A DNA stretch of 64,000 nucleotides from Glycine soja (taxonomy: Eukaryota; Streptophyta; Magnoliopsida; Fabales; Fabaceae). Below, in pieces: positions 22,740-32,145 of the stretch. The stretch lies in NCBI RefSeq assembly GCF_004193775.1, contig NC_041005.1:13425865-13489864 (forward strand), written 5' to 3'. Both the position numbers and the translations under genes were made by a program. The stretch's first letter is position 1. The number at the start of each line of letters is the position of its first letter. Under the pieces are notes generated by a model. The model had not been told where the DNA came from. It did no database searches and saw only the letters and a list, made by a program, of their open reading frames with translations.

Positions 22740-25430
22740 CTTCTCTTGCATCCCTTGCATCTCATGGATTCTTTCCTCAACACCTGTAAAAAGAATAAAA
22801 ACATATGTATTGGTGATGTTGGGTATGTTAGAGTACGGTAAGGACTGAAAACCCCTTTCCTGTCCATCTTCCCATGAGAGAATATAGTTCCGCACCCACT
22901 CAATGAGTGGTGCTACAAGTATAGAAAAATATGGGACAAACCATTTGTAAAAGTTTGCTAAGATATTGAAGCCCCAAATTTCCCTTATACTTGGTGTGGT
23001 AGGCCACTCAAGAATGACCTTTATTCTCTTAGGGTCCATGGGAAGCCCTTGATCACTATTTAAAAATTTAAGGAAAGTAATGGAATAAAACATACATTTT
23101 TCTTTATTTTCATGTTGATTATTCCTACAAAAAATTACGACCAACCTAAGGTGTCCCACATGAGCACCTAGGTTTGCATTGAAACAAAAAATAAGAACAA
23201 ACCTACCTAATGAGTCCCTATGTACACAAACCATGAAGATGTTGGGTGCATGAGTGATTTTAGAAAAGAGTGTTGCACTTCTCAACATATTCATCATACC
23301 ACCTATCATAGGGATTTGGTGCCTAATAATACCTATTTTAGGCACCAACAAAGCACAAGGATTTAAGCTCTTGCGAACCAAACCCTCATCCAACAACTCT
23401 TTTACTTGAGGAATAACCTCAAGCTCAAGAGGTATAGCGGTGCTAAGAGATTTTTCCCTTGATAGGAGAAGGTAGAAAGATTGTTTAAGAAGGAGTTCCC
23501 TTTTAATATCACCTTTTGTTGCAAAATGATTTTCCTTCTTAACAATCTTCTTGGAGGAATCGTTTACCTCCTTTCCCTTCCCTTTGGCCTTTGAAGACAA
23601 GGCCTTACTATCCTTCTTTTTCTTTTGTTTTTCTAGTTTTTCCTCCTCATCCCTCTTATCTTTCATAGTTAGTTGATCTTTGGCCACCTGTGAAGGTGTT
23701 TGAGGATGCAACACAAATTTAATGCCAAGATGGGTGAGGGTAATTTCATTAGTTAGGCCATTATAAATTATCTTCCTATCAAATTGCCATGGCCTTCCTA
23801 AAAGAATATTTCCTGCCTCCATGGGAACTATATCACAATTAACTTCATCCTTATATGTCCTAATGGAGAAAGGTACATTCACTTGTTGATTAACTATCAT
23901 TTCCCCTTGCTCATTGAGCCATTGAAGTTTATAAGGTTTTGGGTGGGGAATGATAGTGAGGTTCAACTTGGAAACTAATCTTGTGCTACAACAATTGCAA
24001 CAAGATCCATTATCCATAATGAGAGAACAAGTTTTATCTAAAATTTTGCATCTTGTATGAAAGATGTTCTCTCTTTGGGATTGAGATAGATCACACGATT
24101 GACCTCCAAGGAGCCTTCTAACCATTAAGAGGTCACCTTCTTCATGGGGGTAGACTTCCTCACTAGACTCTCCACCCCTTACTTCATCTTCACTTCCACT
24201 AGAGGAAGGGCAAGAAGTAGTCTCCTCTTGACTACTATAAATGTCTTGACCCCTCATGATCATGGTTTTCTTTGTGGGGCATTGAGAGGCAATGTGACCT
24301 CTCCCAAGACATTTGAAGCATTTAATATTGCTAGTCCTTTCTTGGGAACTAGTCTTAGGGGTGTATTTCTCTATGGTCTTACCCTTATCTTCCTTAGGTT
24401 TTGAAGGTGCAACCCCCAAAATTCCATGGGCTTGGTCCTTCCTTGGATAAGAGTGAGAGCCATAAGATTTTGAAGAAGGCTTTCTTTTAAGTTGTTGCTC
24501 CACTCTTATACAAAGTTGGACTAGCTCATCTAGGTCCCTATATGGAAGGAGTTCAACCTTGTCCCTCACTTCCATATTAAGTCCACTAAGGAACCTAGCT
24601 ATGCTTGTTCTTTCCTCTTCCCTAAGTCCAGCTCTTAAAAGGAGTAGTTCCATTTGTTGTCTATATTCTTCAATACTCATACTCCCTTGTCTAAGCCTTT
24701 GGAGCTTGTCCATAAGCTTCCTTTCATAGTAGGAGGGAATGTGCCTCTTCTTAAGGACACTCTTAAGATTATTCCAATACTCTATTGGAGGATCCCCATG
24801 AATCCTATGTTCCCTAACAAGGGAAGTCCACCAATAGAGGGCATACCCTTGAAAGCTAAGGGTAGCCAATGGAACTTTTCTCTCTTCGCTAATATGATGG
24901 CAAGCAAAGAGTTGTTCAACCTTCATTTCCCAATCTAAGTAAGCCTCAACATTATCTTTTCCATGGAAATATGGGAGGCTAATGTTAACCTCTTGAGGCC
25001 TTTTATCCTTTTCTCTTCTTTGGGAGTGATGTTTAGTATGTGAACTATGATGCCCTCTATAATAGTCGCTAAGTTCTTCACTTAAACTCTTGCAAGAGTC
25101 ATGACTACTATAGGAGGCATGTTTTTCCCTTTTCATTTCTTTCATTATTTTTCTTCTTTCTTCCTCTCTTATTTTCTCTCTTTCATCTTGACTTATTTCT
25201 TCCACTCTTTTTATACCTTTTTCTTTTCTCTCTTGTTTTTCTTTCCACAACTTAAGGGATCTCAACTCATCTAATATCTTATACAAGGGGCCCTTAGGAG
25301 TAGAACCCTCACCATTAACACTAGATGAAGAATGAAGACTCATGTTGGTTCCTAAGTTATGATTCTTTCTTGTTGGGGGTTTGAAAAAAAGGTAAAAGAA
25401 ACTATGGTTGAAACTAGCCAAAATAAACAC
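22731..25430 (-). CDS. Gag-protease-(truncated reverse transcriptase) polyprotein of the nested gypsy element
   Basis: One long open frame of up to 899 codons; the likely start is the Met at 25343 (MSLHSSSSVNGEG). From the N-terminus: a charged coiled-coil-like region (KEKQERKEKGIKRVEEI), a retrotransposon Gag domain (YLDWEMKVEQLFACHHISEE through WWTSLVREHRI), a zinc knuckle CFKCLGRGHIASQC, an Asp protease site in LIMDNGSCCNCC, a Lys/Glu-rich linker, and a reverse-transcriptase remnant (PQVKELLDEGLVRKSLNPCA). The RT core is collapsed: where the family has the YxDD catalytic motif, the frame reads VLIFCFNANLGAHVGHL, without both aspartates. The frame then reads DPKRIKVILEWPTTPSIREI and runs into the LTR. 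RNase H and integrase are absent. The intact frame could still supply Gag, but the element cannot reverse-transcribe itself. Confidence 0.88.
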   Translation of the reverse strand: MFILASFNHSFFYLFFKPPTRKNHNLGTNMSLHSSSSVNGEGSTPKGPLYKILDELRSLKLWKEKQERKEKGIKRVEEISQDEREKIREEERRKIMKEMKREKHASYSSHDSCKSLSEELSDYYRGHHSSHTKHHSQRREKDKRPQEVNISLPYFHGKDNVEAYLDWEMKVEQLFACHHISEERKVPLATLSFQGYALYWWTSLVREHRIHGDPPIEYWNNLKSVLKKRHIPSYYERKLMDKLQRLRQGSMSIEEYRQQMELLLLRAGLREEERTSIARFLSGLNMEVRDKVELLPYRDLDELVQLCIRVEQQLKRKPSSKSYGSHSYPRKDQAHGILGVAPSKPKEDKGKTIEKYTPKTSSQERTSNIKCFKCLGRGHIASQCPTKKTMIMRGQDIYSSQEETTSCPSSSGSEDEVRGGESSEEVYPHEEGDLLMVRRLLGGQSCDLSQSQRENIFHTRCKILDKTCSLIMDNGSCCNCCSTRLVSKLNLTIIPHPKPYKLQWLNEQGEMIVNQQVNVPFSIRTYKDEVNCDIVPMEAGNILLGRPWQFDRKIIYNGLTNEITLTHLGIKFVLHPQTPSQVAKDQLTMKDKRDEEEKLEKQKKKKDSKALSSKAKGKGKEVNDSSKKIVKKENHFATKGDIKRELLLKQSFYLLLSREKSLSTAIPLELEVIPQVKELLDEGLVRKSLNPCALLVPKIGIIRHQIPMIGGMMNMLRSATLFSKITHAPNIFMVCVHRDSLGRFVLIFCFNANLGAHVGHLRLVVIFCRNNQHENKEKCMFYSITFLKFLNSDQGLPMDPKRIKVILEWPTTPSIREIWGFNILANFYKWFVPYFSILVAPLIEWVRNYILSWEDGQERGFQSLPYSNIPNITNTYVFILFTGVEERIHEMQGMQEKIG

Positions 25431-27250
25431 TAAAAGAGGTGTGAAAGATAAGGTAAAAACTAATTGGTAAAAGGCAAGCTATCTAGGCGGTTTGACAATG
25501 GTGGGTAAAGGAAATAAGCTATGAAAGTAAGCAAGAAATTAAAGTGCAAGAAATGCAAACTAGGCAGATCCTAAGAGTGTTTGGATGACCTCATTTAAGG
25601 TTCCCAACAAAACACTCACTATCCTAAGGGAAAATTGCCTAAAACTATTACACACAAATGGAAGTAGGGTGACCTATTGGAGGCTCCCAACTTACTTCCA
25701 ATGAAAGGCCTTTTTGTTACAAAATTTGAAAGCAAAACAAATTGTCAATTACAAAATTACAAAAAAAAAGTCCTCAATTGTGGTGGCTATTCTCTCTTTA
25801 GTATTTCACTCAATTTGGAGTGCTTCTTAGTCCAATAGCTCTTAAGGTGGTTGGCCCCTTGCTTCTTGACTCAAATTCTTCAAGATATGGCACCAATCCT
25901 CCTTTCCAATTCCCTATATGGCAACTCACAAGCAAGGAAACAAAGAGACAAGCAATAACCAAAGACAAAAAAATGAAATGAAAGCTAAACCAATAGAGTT
26001 TTAACAAGACAGATTTCCAAGGATTATTCAACAATTAAAGCAATGAAAAGCACAAAAAAGCAAGCTAGGACTCAAAGAGAAACCTAGAATGGCTCTAAAG
26101 TAGAGTAGAAAAACTCTAAAAAAAAGACTCAAGAAACCTCTAGTTTTGGCACTTGTTTTCACAATAATTTTCAATTGAAATTTCAGAACTAGGATTGGTA
26201 TAAAATAGGCACCAATTATAGAACAAATTTTGAGCTAGAACAACAAGCACGCTTTCCTTTCACTTTTCTTTTTTTTTTTCCTGGACACTGATTTTTCTGC
26301 CAACTTGTGAGATTTTTATTATTTTTTCCTTTAATCCAAATCGCTTGGTTCTTTTTTTATAATTTTGGTCCAGATGTCTAGAAAATTCAGTAAAAGTTTC
26401 AGCTCAAAAAACGTAGTGACCAATTCCCAGTAATTTATACAAGTTCGTATGTTCAAGCTGCCAGCACCAGCGATTTCAACCTAGAAATCAAGAGTAGTGT
26501 TTATGTTGCTTAAGGCTTGGATAGTTACAATTTGTGTTTGATTATGCTCAATTATCTTGAATAACAAAATTAAAGAGAGCTTAAGACTTATTTTGATTCA
26601 CAAATCCAGCCACAACTCAGCACCACAACTCAACTTCATCATAGGCATCATGTAGGAAACTTAGAAAGCAAAAAAAAAAGTTCAAGAACAAGACTACTTC
26701 TAGGAATTGATTTAGAACATGTTATGAACTAAATAACATGCATGGATTAGACTCAAAATTCAAAAGATAGGCTAAGAATGACAAGAATACATGAACAAAT
26801 GTATATAGAATTCAATCAACAAAATAAAATTCAACACAAACTTAGAACATAATGTGACAATTACTATGACTAAACATGACTCTAAGACAACATGGATTAA
26901 GTGATTTACACTTAGATTTTTGTGTTTTTTTTTCTAATCAATATTTTGGAAGAAAATTTAGATCTAAGGTTCAGCACAAGAATATTATGAATGAAAAATT
27001 ATAGAACCTAAAATCAACACAAAAACAAGATTCAAGAGTAGATCTACAAAATTTGAACCATAGAAATGCAAGAACAAGTGTAGATCTAAGATTTAATCGG
27101 TTTATTTTTTTTTTGAATCTACTCTAAACAGCACCAAACCACAAGACAATGGAGGATATACATGGGGAATAAGATGAAGAACAAGGAATTAAAGAGAATT
27201 CACTGAACAAAAAGATAGAGGAAGCAAAAGAACATCACCTAGATGAAGAT
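25431..27250 (-). other. Untranslated leader of the nested gypsy element
   Basis: About 1.8 kb between the primer-binding site and gag, without a supportable coding frame. Long leaders are common in plant gypsy elements. It includes (on +) poly-T tracts near 26270, 26340 and 27105. Confidence 0.6.
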
Positions 27251-27263
27251 GCTCTTGATACCA
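27251..27263 (-). other. Primer-binding site (initiator tRNA-Met)
   Basis: The minus strand reads TGGTATCAAGAGC two bases inside the LTR edge. It matches the common plant site TGGTATCAGAGC with one extra A, which fixes the direction of the element. Confidence 0.8.
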
Positions 27264-27265
27264 CA

Positions 27266-28228
27266 TGATGTAAGCTCCATTGGAGCTTATAGGCCTAGGA
27301 TCTTCTTCATCAATGGATTCCTTTGCTTCTTGGAAGATGAATGGCAGCGGAATGGAGAAAGGAAGAGAGAGAGGAGACGCCACTTCAAGGAGAAGATGAG
27401 TCTAGAAGAAGCTCACCACCATAGGAGGCCATGGATAAGAGCTTGGAGGAAGAAGGAGATGAATGAAGGGAGAGGGAGAGAAGAGCACGAAATTTTATGC
27501 TCTAAATGAGCTTTGAGATCTGAAGTTTAATATTCAAATGATCAAAGTTGAAAAAAATGCACACACATGACCTCTATTTATAGCCTAAGTGTCACACAAA
27601 ATTGGAGGGAAATTCAAATTTCATTTGAATTTGAAATTGAATTTGTGGAGCCCAACTTTGGAGCCAAATTTTCACTAATTATGATTAGTGAATTTTAGTT
27701 ATGGTTCAGCCCACTAATCCAAGATCAATTCCAAGATTCTCCACTAAGTGTGCTTAGGTGTCATGAGGCATGAAAAGCATGAAGGACATGCACAAAGTGT
27801 GACTATATGATGTGGCAATGGGGTGTAGTAAGCAAATGCTCACCTCCCCCTCTAAAATTTAATTGGATTGGACTTCTACCAATTCAATTAAATTTATTTC
27901 CAACCACACACATCAAATATCCACTTAGTGCATGTGAAATTACAAAACTACCCCTAATACAAAAACTAGTCTAGGTGCCCTAAAATACAAGGGCTAAAAA
28001 ATCCTATATTTCTAGGGTACCCTACCTACATTATGGAGCCCTAAATAAAAGGCCCAAAAATAATGAAACCTTAATCTAATATTTACAAAGATAAGTGGGC
28101 TCATACTTAGCCCATGGGCCCGAAATCTACCCTAAGGCTCATGAGAACCCTAGTGCCTTCTCTTGCATCTCTTGCCCAATCTTCTTGGAGTCTTCTATCC
28201 AATGCCCTTGGGGGGTAGGATTGCATCA
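27266..28228 (-). repeat. 5' LTR (right copy) of the nested gypsy element
   Basis: 963 bp, TGATGTAAG...TTGCATCA in + orientation, followed directly by the CGATG target duplicate. This copy is complete and defines the true LTR boundary. Confidence 0.9.
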
Positions 28229-28233
28229 CGATG

Positions 28234-29317
28234 TATATAAGTTATTGTACTTGGACCCATTTCATTAGTAATGTTGGTTTTATTTATTTTCATTAGTAAT
28301 GTTAGTTTTATTTATTTCCATTGAATGTGTATTCCCTTTGCCTAATCTAGCTTAATGGATGATATTAAGATTGTGATCAACAAGCTGCCTATTATATAAT
28401 TTTTTGAAAAGCATGTTTTTAAAAATGTTTTAAAATTTAATTATCGCTATACTAGGTATAATTATAGGATTGTGATCAACTCGCTGCCTATTAAATATGT
28501 TTTTTTTAAATATGCAAGGGCTCGACAAAATAAATTAATAACAAATCAAACTAATGATAGGCTCATCAACTAAAACAGTCAAAATTAAGCTCAACGTGTA
28601 GTTTATTTACTCCAAGTAGCATATAATCCATATACTTATAGGTTTATTTTTTCTAGAATATTTTCACCCCCTTAAACAAGAGAAAAATTATGATGAACAT
28701 ACATTACAAAAAAAAAGAGAATCAATAAATTAATATGTTTATATCTGATCATGATCATGGCTATCAAATATAATGCTTTTCATTTTAATTTTTAGAATTT
28801 CAATTTTGACTTTTCATTTTTTTTTTTGCATAGCTTTAACTTTTAAAAATAAAGTATAGGTTTTATAATTGTAAATATTTCCTTTAAAAAATTGTAAATA
28901 TTTTTATTTCTAAAATAGACTATTTTAGTTCTACTTGAATCTATGTTTTATATATTTATTTATTTATTTATAATCTAAGCATTCCTTTAAGTTAATCAAA
29001 TGATTGAATACAAATGGTTAATATAAAAATTAAGGTTGAATTGTTTGAATAATACACGAATTTGATTTTTAATAAAAATAATTTTTAATCAAATTTTAAT
29101 TAACTTCTAACTGAATTTCAAATTGATGAGAAATCTTTTTTTTCTAACGAATGGGATGATTAAAAAAAAAATAAAAAATTTAATAGAGAACGACAACTCA
29201 TCTTCCATTTCCAGAAAAAAAAAGAACGATTATGCGATACATAAATTCAAATAGTACATTAACTTCAACATAGTCGAACGAAATTAAATTTGCATCAAAT
29301 ACTACAACTAATTCATG
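28234..29317. other. MULE interior, A/T-rich, no gene
   Basis: Joins, across the retroelement, to the end of the mobile-domain gene and forms the space between the two convergent transcription units. It has a local direct repeat of GTTTTATTTATTT with CATTAGTAATGTT (28259-28320) and a repeated GATTGTGATCAAC block (28370 and 28469). No coding frame is supported. Confidence 0.5.
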
Positions 29318-30143
29318 CTAATTTTGCGACAAGGATAACTCGTCTTTCATTTTCGGTACAGGTTTACTGAAAACAACTAAAATTTCTATTGGCTCAATCT
29401 TTTTCCAGTATTTAGACTCAATCAACACCTTCATCACGTCATCATTGGTTTTGAGTTCAAATATTTCGAATTTTATAACTTTTTCTGAATACTCATGGTG
29501 AATTGGTTTCCGAAAAAACATTCGCCTTACCATTTGTGTTTCATCATTACCATAAGGGGGAATCCAAGAAGGCGCAACTTGCTTGATCAAATCCTTCAGT
29601 TCATCCATGGTACATCCGGTGGGAATGTTAAACTTTTTTGGGATTTTTTCCTGTGAACGAGTAACCAACAAACTCATTTTGGCATGACATGTTCCACCTC
29701 CCATTGTAATATAGCAGGGCATCATGAGTAGGGGTCATAGTGGTTTGAAGTAAGTTTAAAATACCATCTGGGGTTCTAGCAATGCTACATAATAACTCAA
29801 TCAGACCAACAAACGAAAATTCATGATTACACATTAACATTGTGTTAACATCAGCATCATCTTTCAGTTGCATACATTGAAACCGAAATTGATTACTTGC
29901 ATATGTGAAAGGCTGTCGATAGTAAATTTCATCCAAAAATTGCTTGTTGGTTAGCTTAAGGGTATTGTGTATTTTGGTTTTTAACGTTTGAAAATCACAC
30001 CCGTTAGGTACACGAATGGGAACTGGAGTGGAAGCTTGAAAGGAAACACCACTGTCGTTGTGAACAATGGATCCATTTGGAAAAATAAAACCTAATGTGG
30101 AGTTCACAACTGTCTGACTGCTTGTCTCTCCCAAGAATGCCAT
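29318..30143 (-). pseudogene. MULE-associated protein of unknown function with two similar modules; one frameshift
   Basis: The frame starts MAFLGETSSQTVVNSTLG at 30143 and runs 171 codons; a one-base excess in an A-run at about 29637 shifts it, and the rest continues in a second frame to a stop at 29318 (about 270 residues in all). I know similar hypothetical proteins from soybean MULE copies but no function. The two halves look like copies of one module: VPNGCDFQTLKTKI...FLDEIYYRQPF...FRFQCMQLKDDADV in the first and IPTGCTMDELKDLI...VRRMFFRKPI...IKFEIFELKTNDDV in the second, each ending in an IEIL/IELL strand. No catalytic motif, signal peptide or membrane segment is seen. It lies just beyond the 3' end of the transposase-OTU gene on the same strand. 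Homopolymer frameshifts can also be sequence errors. Confidence 0.75.
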
Positions 30144-30599
30144 AGTTTTTTGTAAGAGTTGGGTTACGACTGAAACTTGTGGTTTTTTATAGATGAGTTT
30201 TAATATCAGTGCTGCATTTTTTAAAGATTAAAAATACGCATGCACATACTTTTTGTATGTGTTGTCAACTACACCAATGACGTGACATGCTTTAGCTTGC
30301 ATTAGATCTGCATGTGTAGTCATGCTGTGCAAGGTCCTTTCACTCGCTTTATGTTAATGCAGACAATAATTTATCATACACGTTTTTTCACAATGTGTTG
30401 TCAACTCAGAGAATGATATATCATACATGCTTTTTTAGAATTAAGTAATAATTTTGTTGTGGACATAACAAATATACAAAGACACATAAATGTGAATATC
30501 CAATTCAAAATGATCAGTCATTATAAATTACATGTTCAATCATCATTTATGTCAACACAGTCTCTCTTGAACATCATGAAGCTCTTGTAATGCTGATTC
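30144..30599. other. Short intergenic region in the MULE
   Basis: A/T-rich sequence between the two minus-strand MULE genes, probably containing the promoter of the 30143 gene. It contains repeated ACACG/CATGC-type short motifs and a repeated ATGTGTTGTCAACT block (30261 and 30393). Confidence 0.45.
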
Positions 30600-31109
30600 T
30601 ACTAATATATGGATTTGGCCACAGCTTTGCCTGAGGATGACAATTGCTAGACCATAACTATGCTACAGGCGGTAAGGGACAACGTTCTTTTAAATAAACT
30701 TGTTGTACATGCGAAAAAAGTGTTAACTCAATCCTACAAAACTCATTGCATAAATATAAAAAAAATAGTTCATATCTACAATGTACCTCAACAAAATGAT
30801 TTCCATACACATTGTGGAAGCAATGACTTCCTAGATTATTTTGATGATGCCAAAGAATCAAGAGTTAAGCAAATTCCAAAGCTTCAAGAATCAAGTTTCA
30901 AAGAATCAAGATTCAAGAATAATCAAGTTTCAAGATTCAATTAAGTTTCAAGAATCAAGATTCAAGAACAATCAAGATCAAGATGCAAGACTCAAGATTC
31001 AAGAATCAAGAGAAGACTCAATCAAGATAAGTACTAAATTTTTTTTTCAAAACATTGAGTAGCACAAGAATTTTTAACAAAACCATTACCAAAGAGTTTT
31101 ACTCTCTGG

Positions 31110-31435
31110 AAATCGATTACCAGAAGGTAGTCATTGATTACCAGTAGCCAGCATTGTTTTCAAAACAGATTTACAAAGCTGTAATCGATTACCATAATCA
31201 TGTAATTGATTACTAATATTTTAAAACGTTTGATTTCAAATTTCAAGAGTCATAACTAGTGATAAAACATTTTCAAATCATTTTAAACTTATGTAATCGA
31301 TTATACAATACTTGTAATCGATTACCAGAGTTTCTAAACTTTTTGATTTTCAAAATTTAAACATGAAGAGTTGCATCTGTTGATGTGTAATCGATTACAC
31401 CTTGATGGTAATCGATTACCAGTGACTGATTTCGA
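31110..31435. repeat. Repeated GTAATCGATTACC motifs in the LTR
   Basis: Six to seven copies or half copies of the palindrome-like GTAATCGATTACC lie at irregular spacing; the same motif recurs in the LTR at 62495-62720. It is a family hallmark and a candidate regulatory element. Confidence 0.75.
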
Positions 31436-31779
31436 AAAAATAAATTTCGAAAAGTCACAATTCTTAAAGTGACTTGTTTCTGAAGATTTTTTCAAAAGTT
31501 ACAACTTTTTAAGTGACTAGTTTTCAAAAGAGTCACAACTTTTAAAAGGTGACTAGTTTTAAAGAAATTGTCATGAGTCACAAACTTCTCGAGTCATCAA
31601 ATGATTATAAATATGTGACCATGGCATGAATTTCATAACAAGTTTTTACAAAAATTTCTGATTCATTTCTCAACTTCTTTCTAAGATTTTTTGTTCAATA
31701 CATTCTCTTCCAAGAAAAGTTCATAGTTCAAAAACTTGTGCTATTCTTCTTCATTCACTTCTCCCTTTGGCAAAAGCAT

Positions 31780-32145
31780 AGAAGGACTAACCGCCTGAAT
31801 TCTTTTGTGTCTCCCTTCTCTATTTCCAAGAGAATTCAAAGGACTAACCGCCTGAGAATTCTTTTGATTCTTTGCTTCCCCTTAAACAAAAGATTTTAAA
31901 GGACTAACCGCCTGAGATATCTTTTGTTTCCCCTTACAAAGATTCAAAGGACTAACCGCTTGAGAATTCTTTATCTAAACACATTGGAGGGTACATCCTT
32001 TGTGGTACAAGTAGAGGGTACATCTACTTGGGTTGTTGTATTGAGAACAAGAGAGGGTACATCTCTTGTGGATCAGTTCAAGTGGAGGGTACATCCACTT
32101 GGTTGTTCAAAGAGAACAAGGGAGGGTACATCCCTTGTGGATCTT
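31780..32145. repeat. Two minisatellites inside the solo LTR
   Basis: First, AAGGACTAACCGCCTGAGAA is repeated four times (about 31784, 31841, 31900 and 31946). Second, GAGGGTACATC followed by a variable stretch ending CTTG is repeated four to five times (31987-32135). The open frame across 31924-32301 is a by-product of these repeats. Confidence 0.8.

Larger units (their letters stand above)
21802..28228 (-). mobile_element. Ty3/gypsy-type LTR retrotransposon nested in the MULE, 6.4 kb
   Basis: Two LTRs (21802-22739 and 27266-28228) enclose a minus-strand gag-pol frame. The 5-bp target duplication CGATG is at 21797-21801 and 28229-28233. The ends are TGATGTAAG and TTGCATCA, with the terminal inverted TGATG/CATCA. 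A primer-binding site complementary to initiator tRNA-Met lies inside the right LTR (27251-27263). The two LTRs differ at only about eight positions that I can see over 936 bp, so the insertion is young. The internal region (4.5 kb) is too short for a full gag-pol: RNase H and integrase are missing. Confidence 0.92.
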
